Source: Oceanobacillus limi
GTDB taxonomy: Bacteria > Bacillota > Bacilli > Bacillales > Amphibacillaceae
Assembly (NCBI RefSeq): GCF_900111445.1
Contig: NZ_FOHE01000013.1
Location: forward strand, 1-64,000
DNA: 64,000 bases
Direction of reading: 5' to 3'
Shown: in pieces, positions 8,386 through 17,615 of the stretch
Numbering within the stretch: the first letter of the stretch is position 1
Layout of the letters: the number at the start of each line of letters is the position of its first letter
Made by a program: the position numbers and the translations under genes
Notes under the pieces: generated by a model
Database searches by the model: none
The model's input: the letters and a program-made list of their open reading frames with translations, nothing else
Told to the model about the DNA's origin: nothing

Positions 8386-9366
8386 ATGAAGAAGTGGCTT
8401 CAATTAATGGTTTTAGCAATGATTAGCATTCTAGTATTAGCTGCGTGTGGCGATAGTACAGGAGGGGATGGAAGTGCTTATAGCGTAGGTGCTACCCAGA
8501 TCGTTGAGCACCCATCATTAGACAGGGCATATGAAGGATTTCAAGCTGCTCTTGAAGATGCAGAGTTAGATGTCGACTATGATTTTCAAAGTGCACAAGG
8601 TGATCCAAACAATATAAAGCCAATTTCTGAAGGGTTTGTAGCAGATGGTGTTGATTTAATATTTGCAAACTCAACTCCTAGTGCACAAGGTGCATTGAAC
8701 GAAACAAACGATATTCCGATTGTATTTACTTCTGTTACGGATGCTGTAGATGCAGATCTAGTACCATCCATGGATGAAGCTGGTGAAAATATCACTGGCG
8801 TGGTAGATCTACATCCAAATGCAATTGAAGAAACGGTGAACTTCATTGATACGTATTTCCAAGGTGCAACAGTTGGCTTGATCTATAATGCTGGGGAACC
8901 AAACTCTGTTACACAAATAGAAGCAGTAGAAGCGGCAGTGGATGGAACTAGCTTAAGTATTGAAGATCGTACAGTCGCGAATGCCTCTGAGGTACAGCAG
9001 GCTGCAACAACACTTGTTAGCGATATTGATGTATTTTATATCGTAACGGATAATACCGTTGTAGAAGCATTAGACAGTGTGGTAGGAGTTGCGAATGAAC
9101 ATGATATTCCTTTAGTTGTTGGGGAACCAGATTCCTTGGCGAAGGGTGGTTTTGTGACATTTGGTATTGATTACTACACAATTGGTTATCGCTCCGGTGA
9201 AATGGCTGCAGACATTTTAACAGGAGAAAAATCACCGAACGATATTGCTCCAGAATATCCTTCAGAAATTCAATTATTCATTAACAAAGGAGCGGCTGAA
9301 GAGCAAGGGATCGAATGGCAAGACGAGTGGGACGATGAAGCTGAATTTGTTGAAACAGAAGAGTGA
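8386..9366 (+). CDS. ABC importer substrate-binding lipoprotein, TrpX-like
   Basis: Secreted solute-binding lipoprotein of 326 residues. A short charged N-terminus and hydrophobic stretch end in the lipobox LAAC, with Cys21 as the lipidated residue. The mature part follows the ABC_sub_bind family (TrpX/YtgA type): VGATQIVEHPSLD, IFANSTPSAQGA, FTSVTDAV and GIDYYTIGYRSGEMAADIL. The family includes the tryptophan transporter TrpXYZ of streptococci. Because it directly follows genes for phenylalanine breakdown, an aromatic amino acid is the likely ligand, but this is inference. The mature protein is very acidic, ending EWDDEAEFVETEE, as is usual in salt-tolerant bacilli. Confidence 0.85.
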   Translation: MKKWLQLMVLAMISILVLAACGDSTGGDGSAYSVGATQIVEHPSLDRAYEGFQAALEDAELDVDYDFQSAQGDPNNIKPISEGFVADGVDLIFANSTPSAQGALNETNDIPIVFTSVTDAVDADLVPSMDEAGENITGVVDLHPNAIEETVNFIDTYFQGATVGLIYNAGEPNSVTQIEAVEAAVDGTSLSIEDRTVANASEVQQAATTLVSDIDVFYIVTDNTVVEALDSVVGVANEHDIPLVVGEPDSLAKGGFVTFGIDYYTIGYRSGEMAADILTGEKSPNDIAPEYPSEIQLFINKGAAEEQGIEWQDEWDDEAEFVETEE

Positions 9367-9400
9367 TAAATAGTATATAAAAGTAGAATGTATCCAATGA

Positions 9401-9425
9401 AGCAGGCTTATTGGCCTGCTTTGTT
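9401..9425 (+). terminator. Internal terminator/attenuator between binding protein and permease
   Basis: Stem AGCAGGC, loop TTATTG, stem GCCTGCT, then a short T-rich tail (TTGTTA). It follows the binding-protein stop by about 35 bases. Partial readthrough would give more binding protein than permease, which is common in ABC import operons. Confidence 0.6.
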
Positions 9426-9474
9426 ACTCTAAAGACAATGGAATAGATTATCGATGTGCGTGGAGGAGGACAAT

Positions 9475-10458
9475 ATGCTTATTTCATTATTTGGTGCAGT
9501 TGAATCAGGAGTAATATATGCAATCATGGCCTTGGGGGTTTATTTATCCTTCCGCGTGTTAGACTTTCCCGATTTGACGGTTGATGGTAGCTTTGTAACG
9601 GGTGCAGGATTAACGGCAATTTCAATTGTAAATGGTGTACCACCAGTACTTGCTACGGTATTAGGGGCAATGGCTGGTTTTATAGCTGGTTGTATAACGG
9701 GTGTCCTACACACGAAAGGAAAAATTAATGCATTATTATCAGGAATACTTATGATGATTGCATTATATTCGATTAATTTACGAATAATGGGGCAACCGAC
9801 CGTATCTATGTTGAATGAATCCACCATCTTTCAACAACTGGAAGCAATATGGTCGAGACTTGGAATTGACGCATTTTTTAATGGGATACTAACTGCGCTT
9901 GGTGCAGATCGAGTCCCAACAACATGGGTTATTGTAATCGTAATGATTATCGTAACGCTAGGAATAAAGTTTTTAACAGATTATTATTTAAAAACAGAAG
10001 TAGGTTTAGCTTTAAGGGCAACCGGTGACAATCAAAAAATGATCCGCAGTCTATCGGCAAATACGGATTCTTTAATTATTGTTGGAATTGGGATATCGAA
10101 TGGATTAGTCGCATTATCTGGGGCATTGATTGCTCAACACGGTGGCTTTGCTAATGTGAATATGGGGATAGGTATGATTGTTATTGGTCTGGCATCAGTT
10201 ATTGTTGGTGAGGCTATTTTTGGTAAAAGAACAATTGCTATTGCAACAATTGCGGTAATAGGTGGCGCAGTAGTTTACCGAATTGTTGTAACGCTGGCTC
10301 TACAGGTGGATTTCTTAGAGTCGGGTGACATGAAGTTAATTACAGCAATTTTAGTTATTATTGCCTTAATTGCACCAAAAATGATTCAGGCTCGAAAAGA
10401 ACAGAAGCGGCGTTTACGTAAACGGGCAGAGCTTAGCGCGCAAGTAGAGGAGGCGTAG
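9475..10458 (+). CDS. ABC importer permease, TrpY-like
   Basis: Hydrophobic 327-residue membrane protein with eight to ten predicted membrane segments and the family signature VYLSFRVLDFPDLTVDGSF near residue 25. ALRATGDNQKMIRSL, near the middle, is the cytoplasmic coupling loop. The ATG at 9475 is five bases after GGAGGAGG and is preferred over an in-frame ATG at 9454. It is closely followed by the ATPase gene (four-base gap). It forms the pore of the same importer as the upstream lipoprotein. The positively charged C-terminus ends with RKEQKRRLRKRAELSAQ. Confidence 0.87.
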   Translation: MLISLFGAVESGVIYAIMALGVYLSFRVLDFPDLTVDGSFVTGAGLTAISIVNGVPPVLATVLGAMAGFIAGCITGVLHTKGKINALLSGILMMIALYSINLRIMGQPTVSMLNESTIFQQLEAIWSRLGIDAFFNGILTALGADRVPTTWVIVIVMIIVTLGIKFLTDYYLKTEVGLALRATGDNQKMIRSLSANTDSLIIVGIGISNGLVALSGALIAQHGGFANVNMGIGMIVIGLASVIVGEAIFGKRTIAIATIAVIGGAVVYRIVVTLALQVDFLESGDMKLITAILVIIALIAPKMIQARKEQKRRLRKRAELSAQVEEA

Positions 10459-10462
10459 CATT

Positions 10463-11257
10463 ATGCTAAATCTAAATAATGTATCCATTACGTTTAATGA
10501 GGGGACACCTGATCAAAAAAATGCGTTACAAAGGATTAACTTAGATCTTCAAAAAGGGGAATTCGTTACGGTTATTGGTAGTAATGGTGCTGGTAAATCA
10601 ACTTTAATGAATGTGATTTCAGGAAATTTATCCCCTGACGTTGGAGACGTTTTTATTGATGATAAGAAGGTGACCTTTCTACCTGAATATAAACGATCAA
10701 CTATGATTGGTCGTGTTTTCCAAGATCCAATGGCAGGAACAGCACCGTCAATGACGATTGAAGAAAACTTGGCGATGGCATTTTCGCGGAATAAAAAAAG
10801 AAGATTAAAACGAGGTGTAACCAAAAAGCGAAAAGATTTCTTCCAAGAATATTTAACGACTTTAAATTTAGGTCTTGAGGATCGACTGACAGCAAAAGTA
10901 GGGTTATTATCTGGTGGTGAACGGCAGGCTTTATCACTATTGATGGCTACGTTTACGGAACCGAACATCTTGTTGCTAGATGAGCATACGGCCGCTCTTG
11001 ATCCGTCTAGAGCAGAATTAATCATTCAAATTACAGAGGATGTTGTGAAAAAATTTGGCTTGACCACATTAATGGTAACCCATAATATGCAGCAGGCTTT
11101 GGACCTAGGAAGTAGACTGATTATGATGGATAAGGGACAAATTATTTTAGATATCAATGGGGATAAAAAACGTGAATTAACAATTGAAGATTTATTACAA
11201 GAATTTAAACGGATTCGTGGCGAGCAATTCGAAAGCGACCGAGCAGTTCTGGGATAG
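10463..11257 (+). CDS. ABC importer ATP-binding protein, TrpZ-like
   Basis: ATPase of 264 residues with Walker A GSNGAGKST near residue 39, Q-loop FQDPMAGTAPSMT, signature LSGGERQALSLLMA near 155 and Walker B ILLLDEHTAALDP. The H-loop histidine is in MVTHNM. The aspartate-glutamate pair is followed by HTAALDP, a variant normal for this subfamily. It completes the three-gene importer. It ends before a weak hairpin (GACGTCAT/ATGGCGTC at 11272-11293 with a T-rich tail). Confidence 0.88.
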   Translation: MLNLNNVSITFNEGTPDQKNALQRINLDLQKGEFVTVIGSNGAGKSTLMNVISGNLSPDVGDVFIDDKKVTFLPEYKRSTMIGRVFQDPMAGTAPSMTIEENLAMAFSRNKKRRLKRGVTKKRKDFFQEYLTTLNLGLEDRLTAKVGLLSGGERQALSLLMATFTEPNILLLDEHTAALDPSRAELIIQITEDVVKKFGLTTLMVTHNMQQALDLGSRLIMMDKGQIILDINGDKKRELTIEDLLQEFKRIRGEQFESDRAVLG

Positions 11258-11271
11258 TAATCATAATGTTG

Positions 11272-11300
11272 GACGTCATCTAATGATGGCGTCTTTGTTG
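11272..11300 (+). terminator. Terminator of the importer operon
   Basis: An eight-base-pair stem with one G-U pair (11272-11279 with 11286-11293) is followed by TTTGTTGTT. It is a modest intrinsic terminator just after the ATPase gene. Confidence 0.5.
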
Positions 11301-11339
11301 TTAATTGGAACCTTTAGCATTTACTTAGTGAACTTCGCT

Positions 11340-11742
11340 TGATGATTATAATGTGACGTAACGCAACTTGATTCCCGTTGCGGCCAAACGCTATCCTCGG
11401 GTTCGGACTCAGCCAAGGTAATAAGGGAATGAGGAACCACTTCGTCATTGATGAGGATTGTGATTCCGTTAAATGACCAAAACACTGCCAAAACAAGGGG
11501 TATGAGGATCCTCATTCCTCTATTAGACATAGATTAGTGAAAATTGACTAAAAATAGGTGAATAAAGGAATGAGGAACCGAAACTATGCTCCAGATGGGT
11601 GATTTCGACCATTTAGCGGAATGAGGAACCACTTCGTTTATTGATGAGGAACCTCGTTACGCTTTTGGACCCAAAGGTGGTTAGATGGATCTTATTTTCT
11701 TACTGACGAATTACGTATTCCACAATCAGTCGAATAAAAGAA
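11340..11742 (+). repeat. Long dispersed repeat, copy A
   Basis: A non-coding element of about 400 bases with a diverged inverted partner at about 41700-42107. The two share the end ATTACGTATTCCACAATCAG, the other end GACGTAAC, and a 35-base core (11492-11526) that is identical in both copies. Inside, GGAATGAGGAACC occurs at 11426, 11567 and 11618. The first and third continue for about 32 bases as direct repeats (11426-11457 and 11618-11650). Short reading frames across it have no ribosome sites and are not conserved between the copies. Nothing else was seen between the importer and gdhA. Confidence 0.75.
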
Positions 11743-11819
11743 TAACATTTTATACGCCAACTCCTAACCTGAATTTAACCCAATTGAACAGGCTTTCCCA
11801 AATAGGAAAAACTTGTTTC

Positions 11820-13205
<1,386 letters not shown>

Positions 13206-13381
13206 CTAATATTCAAGTAAACCATTTTAAGTACTAGGTACTAATAGTTAGTTATAAATTATAACAAGAAGTTGCGTGAAAAAGAAGTAAATAACTTGTT
13301 AAAATTTTGTTACAAGCCCAAAGAAATCATATTCTACTATATAATTTGTGATAGAACTCGAAATTTAATCAGTAAAAGTGC

Positions 13382-13412
13382 TTTACCTTTCCGTTACGTT
13401 AACATGTAAAGT
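13382..13412 (+). promoter_or_regulatory. MerR-type promoter with 19-base spacer
   Basis: TTTACC (13382-13387) and TAAAGT (13407-13412) are separated by 19 bases, the over-long spacer typical of promoters activated by MerR proteins. The arms CTTTAC (13381-13386) and GTAAAG (13406-13411) form an inverted repeat. A smaller dyad GTTA-CGT-TAAC lies inside the spacer. The site is 24 bases before the MerR-like gene, consistent with autoregulation. Confidence 0.45.
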
Positions 13413-13435
13413 AATAAGAAAGGAGTTGAAGGGGT

Positions 13436-14473
13436 ATGCAAATTAAGGAAGTAGCAAATCGGTTGAATACAACTACTAGAACGATTCGATTTTATGAAGA
13501 AAAGGGATTAATTTTTCCAAGAAAAGATACAGAAAATGACTATCGGTTGTTTACAGAAGAGGACCTAATTCGATTGAGTACGATCCTAGCTTTAAGGGAA
13601 ATTGGAATTCCTGTAACCGAGATAAAAGGTATACTAGAAAAAACAGATATGAATGTAAAGCAATATCTTGATATCCAACGTTCTGCATTATATGAGAAAT
13701 GGATGGAAATGAGGGATATGATTGAAACAATCGATGTCATGGTGGAAAAGACAACGGATGGAGAATTCCCGAAAGACTTTTATACATTAGCACAGCATTT
13801 GAAAAATCTAAAAACCATTCGAAAAAAGTGGGAAGATCGTTGGAATTTTGATGAACAAGCATCATACTATGATGAGAGTTTAAAAAAATCGGGATTCTCA
13901 TTTAACGTACATGAAGGGTATGATCAAGCACTGATGCAAGTCGTGGAACATACCAAACTTCAACCTGGAGATATTTGTTTGGATGTTGGAATTGGTACAG
14001 GGAATCTAGGTGTCAAGTTTTTAGATAAAGGAATTCACGTAATTGGTGTTGATCAGTCAGAAAAGATGCTGGAGATGTGTAAAGAAAAGCATAAACAGAT
14101 TGAAACACGTAAGGGACATTTCCTTGCTCTCCCTATACTAGACCAGTCGGTAGAAGCGGTGGTCACAAGTTATGCACTTCACCATCTTCCGGATGATGAG
14201 AAATTATTGGCTTTAAAAGAAATGGTTCGCGTTTTAAAGCCAAATGGACAAATTTGCATTGCAGATTTAATGTTTCGTGATAGGGAACATCGGGAAGCGG
14301 TAATTTCAAATTATCGAAACGAAGGAAATCATATTGCAATTGATGTGATTGAGGATGAGTACTATGCAGATCGATCCTTACTTGTCGATTGGCTCACCAA
14401 TCATGGTTTTCATGTTGAAAGTCGTCAACTCAATCCAATTTTAGGATTAATTTATGCGGAACTTACATCATAG
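13436..14473 (+). CDS. MerR-family regulator fused to a SAM-dependent methyltransferase
   Basis: A 345-residue two-domain protein. Residues 1-70 are a MerR winged helix: QIKEVANRLNTTTRTIRFYE, a KGL wing, then FTEEDLIRLSTILALREIG. A dimerising helix follows to about residue 135. From about residue 150 a class I methyltransferase begins, with the SAM loop LDVGIGTGNLG near 183, VIGVDQSEKMLEMC, and ALHHLPDDEK followed by LKEMVRVLKPNG. The reading frame is continuous with no sign of a false join. The effector-binding domain expected in MerR proteins is thus replaced by an enzyme. Substrate and target promoters are unknown. Confidence 0.85.
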   Translation: MQIKEVANRLNTTTRTIRFYEEKGLIFPRKDTENDYRLFTEEDLIRLSTILALREIGIPVTEIKGILEKTDMNVKQYLDIQRSALYEKWMEMRDMIETIDVMVEKTTDGEFPKDFYTLAQHLKNLKTIRKKWEDRWNFDEQASYYDESLKKSGFSFNVHEGYDQALMQVVEHTKLQPGDICLDVGIGTGNLGVKFLDKGIHVIGVDQSEKMLEMCKEKHKQIETRKGHFLALPILDQSVEAVVTSYALHHLPDDEKLLALKEMVRVLKPNGQICIADLMFRDREHREAVISNYRNEGNHIAIDVIEDEYYADRSLLVDWLTNHGFHVESRQLNPILGLIYAELTS

Positions 14474-14622
14474 GTAGTAGAATTTATCCCAGACACTTAA
14501 AATAAATGTTATCTAGCAATCTGTGAGGGAGGAAGAATAAATCCACTAATTACAGGTTCACTTTATTAAGATAAGACTATTGCAACTTCTACTAACCTAT
14601 GATAGGATTTATATACAATATA

Positions 14623-14650
14623 TTGAAAGATAATAAAAATAATATACTAT
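14623..14650 (+). promoter_or_regulatory. Candidate promoter of the riboswitch/RNR operon
   Basis: TTGAAA at 14623-14628 and TACTAT at 14645-14650 with a 16-base spacer lie just before the riboswitch. The region is very AT-rich, so this is tentative. Confidence 0.35.
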
Positions 14651-14664
14651 ATATAGTATCGACG

Positions 14665-14825
14665 AGTTAAGGTGACATTTTGTCTTAAAAGGGAATCTAG
14701 TTAAAAGCTAGAACTGTCCCCGCAACTGTAAGTGTGGACGAACGAGATATCCACTGTACCTGAGGATGGTATGGGAAGGTCTTTAGTAGGTAGATACACA
14801 AGTCAGGAGACCTGCCATAACTTGT
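14665..14825 (+). ncRNA. Cobalamin (adenosylcobalamin) riboswitch
   Basis: The conserved elements occur in order: AAAAGGGAAT, the core AACTGTCCCCGCAACTGTAA at about 14711-14730, CCACTGT with a later ATGGGAAGG, and the B12 box GTCAGGAGACCTGCC at about 14801-14815. The arrangement matches the B12 aptamer, including the paired arms CTAG...CTAG after GGGAAT. It lies upstream of a B12-independent class I ribonucleotide reductase and is followed by a terminator hairpin. Ligand binding probably stops transcription. Confidence 0.93.
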
Positions 14826-14890
14826 AGTTTCATTTCTCCGGGGAAAGAGAAGGTGAGGCGATAGAGATCTGATAATTTTCTGTCGTTTAA

Positions 14891-14925
14891 AGCCGTTCCT
14901 CTAAGTAGAGTGGACGGCTTTTTAT
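14891..14925 (+). terminator. Riboswitch expression-platform terminator
   Basis: AGCCGT...CTCT pairs with AGAG...ACGGCT and is followed by TTTTTAT. It lies between the B12 aptamer and nrdE and is the likely regulated terminator. An ATG at 14926 falls directly behind its T tract, which argues against that codon as the nrdE start. Confidence 0.8.
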
Positions 14926-14949
14926 ATGCAAAAAAGAGGAGGTTATATG

Positions 14950-17184
14950 ATGACAACACAAATTTCATCAATGGAGAATGAGCTAGACCAATTAATTCGT
15001 GAGACGTCAAAGGGGCTATCATTAGACATTACGGCATATAAAGAAAGGGTTTTTCGGGGAATTAAACCAGAAGCATCAATGGATAAGACAATAGATCTAT
15101 TAATCAAACATGCATTAGAGAATATAGATGAAGCGAATCCAGATTGGACCTATCTTGCTAGTCGTCTCTATTTGCAACAGCTATATAAGAGAGCAGCTAC
15201 GAACCGGAATTATGAACAGAAGGATAAGTATGGAAGCTTTTATCAATTAATAAAGAAGCTAACAGAGGAAGGAATATATACGGAGGCATTATTACATAAA
15301 TACACAAAACAAGAGATTCAACAATTAGAAAAAATTATTGAGCCGAGTAGAGATCTACTATTTAATTACTTAGGCTTATATACCTTAACTACCAGGTACT
15401 TAGCTACTGATCACAACAAAAATACGTATGAATTACCACAGGAGCGTTGGATGGTGATTGCCATGCACCTTATGCAGAATGAAGCCCCTGACAAGAGAGT
15501 GGAATTGGCTCAAGAAGCCTACTGGGCGTTAAGTAATCTGTATATGACGGTAGCAACGCCAACCTTAACGAATGCAGGAAAAACGCATGGTCAATTATCT
15601 AGTTGTTTTATCGACACGGTAGATGATAGCCTGCAATCCATTTATGACAGTAATACCGATATCGCGAAGCTTTCGAAAAATGGCGGTGGCATTGGTGTTT
15701 ACATGGGGAAAATTAGGGGCAGAGGGAGCTCTATTAAAGGGTTTAAAGGAATGTCAAGTGGTGTGGTTCCGTGGATAAAACAGTTAAATAATACCGCAGT
15801 TAACGTTGATCAGCTCGGTACAAGAAAAGGTGCTATTGCGATCTACCTAGATGTTTGGCATGTGGATATTGAGTCTTTCCTTGACTTGAAGCTAAATAAT
15901 GGAGATGAGCGAATGCGTGCCCATGACATTTTCACTGGAGTATGTCTACCAGATTATTTCATGGAGCAAGTAGAGAACCGTGGAGATTGGTATTTATTTG
16001 ATCCACATGAAGTTCGCCAAGTTATGGGGTATTCGCTAGAAGACTTTTATGATGAAGCAAATGGTCGTGGCCAATGGCGAACGAAATATGAGGAATGTAT
16101 TGCTTCAGAATTATTAACCAAAAAGAAAGTCCCTGCTATTGAAATCATGAAGCGAATTATGAAATCGCAGTTAGAGTCAGGCACACCATTTATGTTTTAT
16201 CGCGATGAAGTAAATCGCAGGAATAGTAATCCACAGAGTGGCATGATTTACTGCTCGAATTTATGTACGGAAATCACACAAAATCAATCTCCAACAGAAT
16301 TTCTTGAGGAGTATGTGGAGAATGAAAATACGATTGTTCAGAAGTATAAAGCTGGTGATTATGTCGTATGCAATTTAAGCTCTATTAATCTAGGGAAAGC
16401 TGTTCCAGAACAAGTTCTTGAACGTCTAATCAAGATTCAGGTTCGAATGCTTGATAATGTTATTGATATTAATACGTTGCCAATCAAACAAACCCAGTTA
16501 ACGAATCAGAAATACCGAGCAATTGGTCTTGGAACATTCGGATGGCACCATCTATTAGCAGTGAAAAATATCAAATGGGAATCCAAAGAAGCGGTTAACT
16601 TTGCCGATGATTTGTATGAAAAAATTGCTTATTTAACAATAAAAAGTAGCATGGAAATAAGTAAGGAAAAAGGGAGTTATCCTGTATTCGAGGGAAGTAA
16701 ATGGAGTACAGGTGCATACTTTAACGAAAAGGGTTATACCGACCAGAAGTGGCTACAACTTCAACAAGATGTTCAGGAGCATGGAATTCGAAATGGTTAT
16801 TTAATGGCAGTAGCACCTAACTCAACAACAGCGATGATAGCGGGATCTACGGCAAGTATAGATCCGATATTTAACGTATTTTATAACGAGGAGAAAAAGG
16901 ATTTTAAAATCCCTACAACACCGCCGGATTTAAATCATCAAACCTATGATATTTACCGCCGATCTGCCTACATTGTAGATCAACGGTGGTCGATCCGACA
17001 AAATGCCGCCAGACAAAAACATATTGACCAAAGCATATCGTTTAATTTTTATGTCCCAAATACCATCCGTGCATCCGTTTTATTAGATCTTCATCTGCAG
17101 GCTTGGAAGGAAGGGTTAAAAACAACCTATTATGTTCGTTCTACTTCTAGTGATATTGAAGAATGTGAGTGGTGTGCAAGTTGA
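14950..17184 (+). CDS. nrdE: Class I ribonucleoside-diphosphate reductase, alpha (large) subunit
   Basis: Reduces ribonucleotides to deoxyribonucleotides with the NrdF radical subunit. About 744 residues, with an N-terminal helical domain and no obvious separate ATP cone. The radical-site motif NLCTEI (near residue 434) gives the conserved Asn, Cys and Glu. KNGGGIGVYMGKIRGRGS forms part of the active site, LSSCF holds the paired cysteine, and the swinging redox pair is CEWC at the very C-terminus. ATG 14950 is seven bases after GAGGAGG; the ATG just before, at 14947, is also possible. Expression is under a B12 riboswitch, so this enzyme is probably made when cobalamin is short. Confidence 0.9.
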   Translation: MTTQISSMENELDQLIRETSKGLSLDITAYKERVFRGIKPEASMDKTIDLLIKHALENIDEANPDWTYLASRLYLQQLYKRAATNRNYEQKDKYGSFYQLIKKLTEEGIYTEALLHKYTKQEIQQLEKIIEPSRDLLFNYLGLYTLTTRYLATDHNKNTYELPQERWMVIAMHLMQNEAPDKRVELAQEAYWALSNLYMTVATPTLTNAGKTHGQLSSCFIDTVDDSLQSIYDSNTDIAKLSKNGGGIGVYMGKIRGRGSSIKGFKGMSSGVVPWIKQLNNTAVNVDQLGTRKGAIAIYLDVWHVDIESFLDLKLNNGDERMRAHDIFTGVCLPDYFMEQVENRGDWYLFDPHEVRQVMGYSLEDFYDEANGRGQWRTKYEECIASELLTKKKVPAIEIMKRIMKSQLESGTPFMFYRDEVNRRNSNPQSGMIYCSNLCTEITQNQSPTEFLEEYVENENTIVQKYKAGDYVVCNLSSINLGKAVPEQVLERLIKIQVRMLDNVIDINTLPIKQTQLTNQKYRAIGLGTFGWHHLLAVKNIKWESKEAVNFADDLYEKIAYLTIKSSMEISKEKGSYPVFEGSKWSTGAYFNEKGYTDQKWLQLQQDVQEHGIRNGYLMAVAPNSTTAMIAGSTASIDPIFNVFYNEEKKDFKIPTTPPDLNHQTYDIYRRSAYIVDQRWSIRQNAARQKHIDQSISFNFYVPNTIRASVLLDLHLQAWKEGLKTTYYVRSTSSDIEECEWCAS

Positions 17185-17615
17185 GGGCTTTAGTTGCGTA
17201 TCTATCTTATAGTGGGAACACAAAAGAAGCGGCTGAATTAATCATGCTTCAACTCGAGTCAGCGTATTTCCATGTTGACATGCATCGTATTGGAATTGAC
17301 CCACCGATTGATGCAAAAGCTTATGATGTTATTTTTATTGGTACTTTTACATGGGATATGGGAAGTACCCCTGATGAAGTAAAAGATTTCGTACTTGAAA
17401 TTGGCTATAAGCCAGATCATGTTGCTCTGTTTGGGACAGGAGATACACAATTTGGCGGAGACGATCTATTCTGTAAGGCAGTTGATAAATTAGTGTCCTT
17501 CTATCAAAGCAGATGGGAAGGCTTAAAATTGGAGCAATCTCCAAGAGGATCTCAGGAAACAATCATAGAACAATGGGTGGAAGGAGTTATACAACATGTC
17601 GGAATCCTTGCTTAG
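17181..17615 (+). CDS. nrdI: Flavodoxin-like protein, probable NrdI
   Basis: A flavodoxin of about 144 residues starting RALVAYLSYSGNTKEAAE, the FMN phosphate loop, with a second FMN-contact region GTFTWDMGSTPDEV and FGTGDTQFGGDD. It lies between the large and small reductase subunits and overlaps both. The TTG at 17181 overlaps the nrdE stop as TTGA and gives the usual flavodoxin N-terminus; GTG codons at 17169 and 17172 are alternatives. In class Ib systems NrdI supplies oxidant to assemble the dimanganese-tyrosyl cofactor of NrdF. It is also close to ordinary short-chain flavodoxins, so the NrdI name rests on position. Confidence 0.8.
   Translation: MRALVAYLSYSGNTKEAAELIMLQLESAYFHVDMHRIGIDPPIDAKAYDVIFIGTFTWDMGSTPDEVKDFVLEIGYKPDHVALFGTGDTQFGGDDLFCKAVDKLVSFYQSRWEGLKLEQSPRGSQETIIEQWVEGVIQHVGILA

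Noticed and set aside
11314-11530. Short minus-strand reading frames of 60-69 codons in the long repeat
   Set aside because: No ribosome sites, not conserved in the second copy of the repeat, and composed of repeat units.
14926-14949. Upstream ATG for nrdE
   Set aside because: It lies directly behind the riboswitch terminator and has no ribosome site; GAGGAGG precedes 14947/14950.
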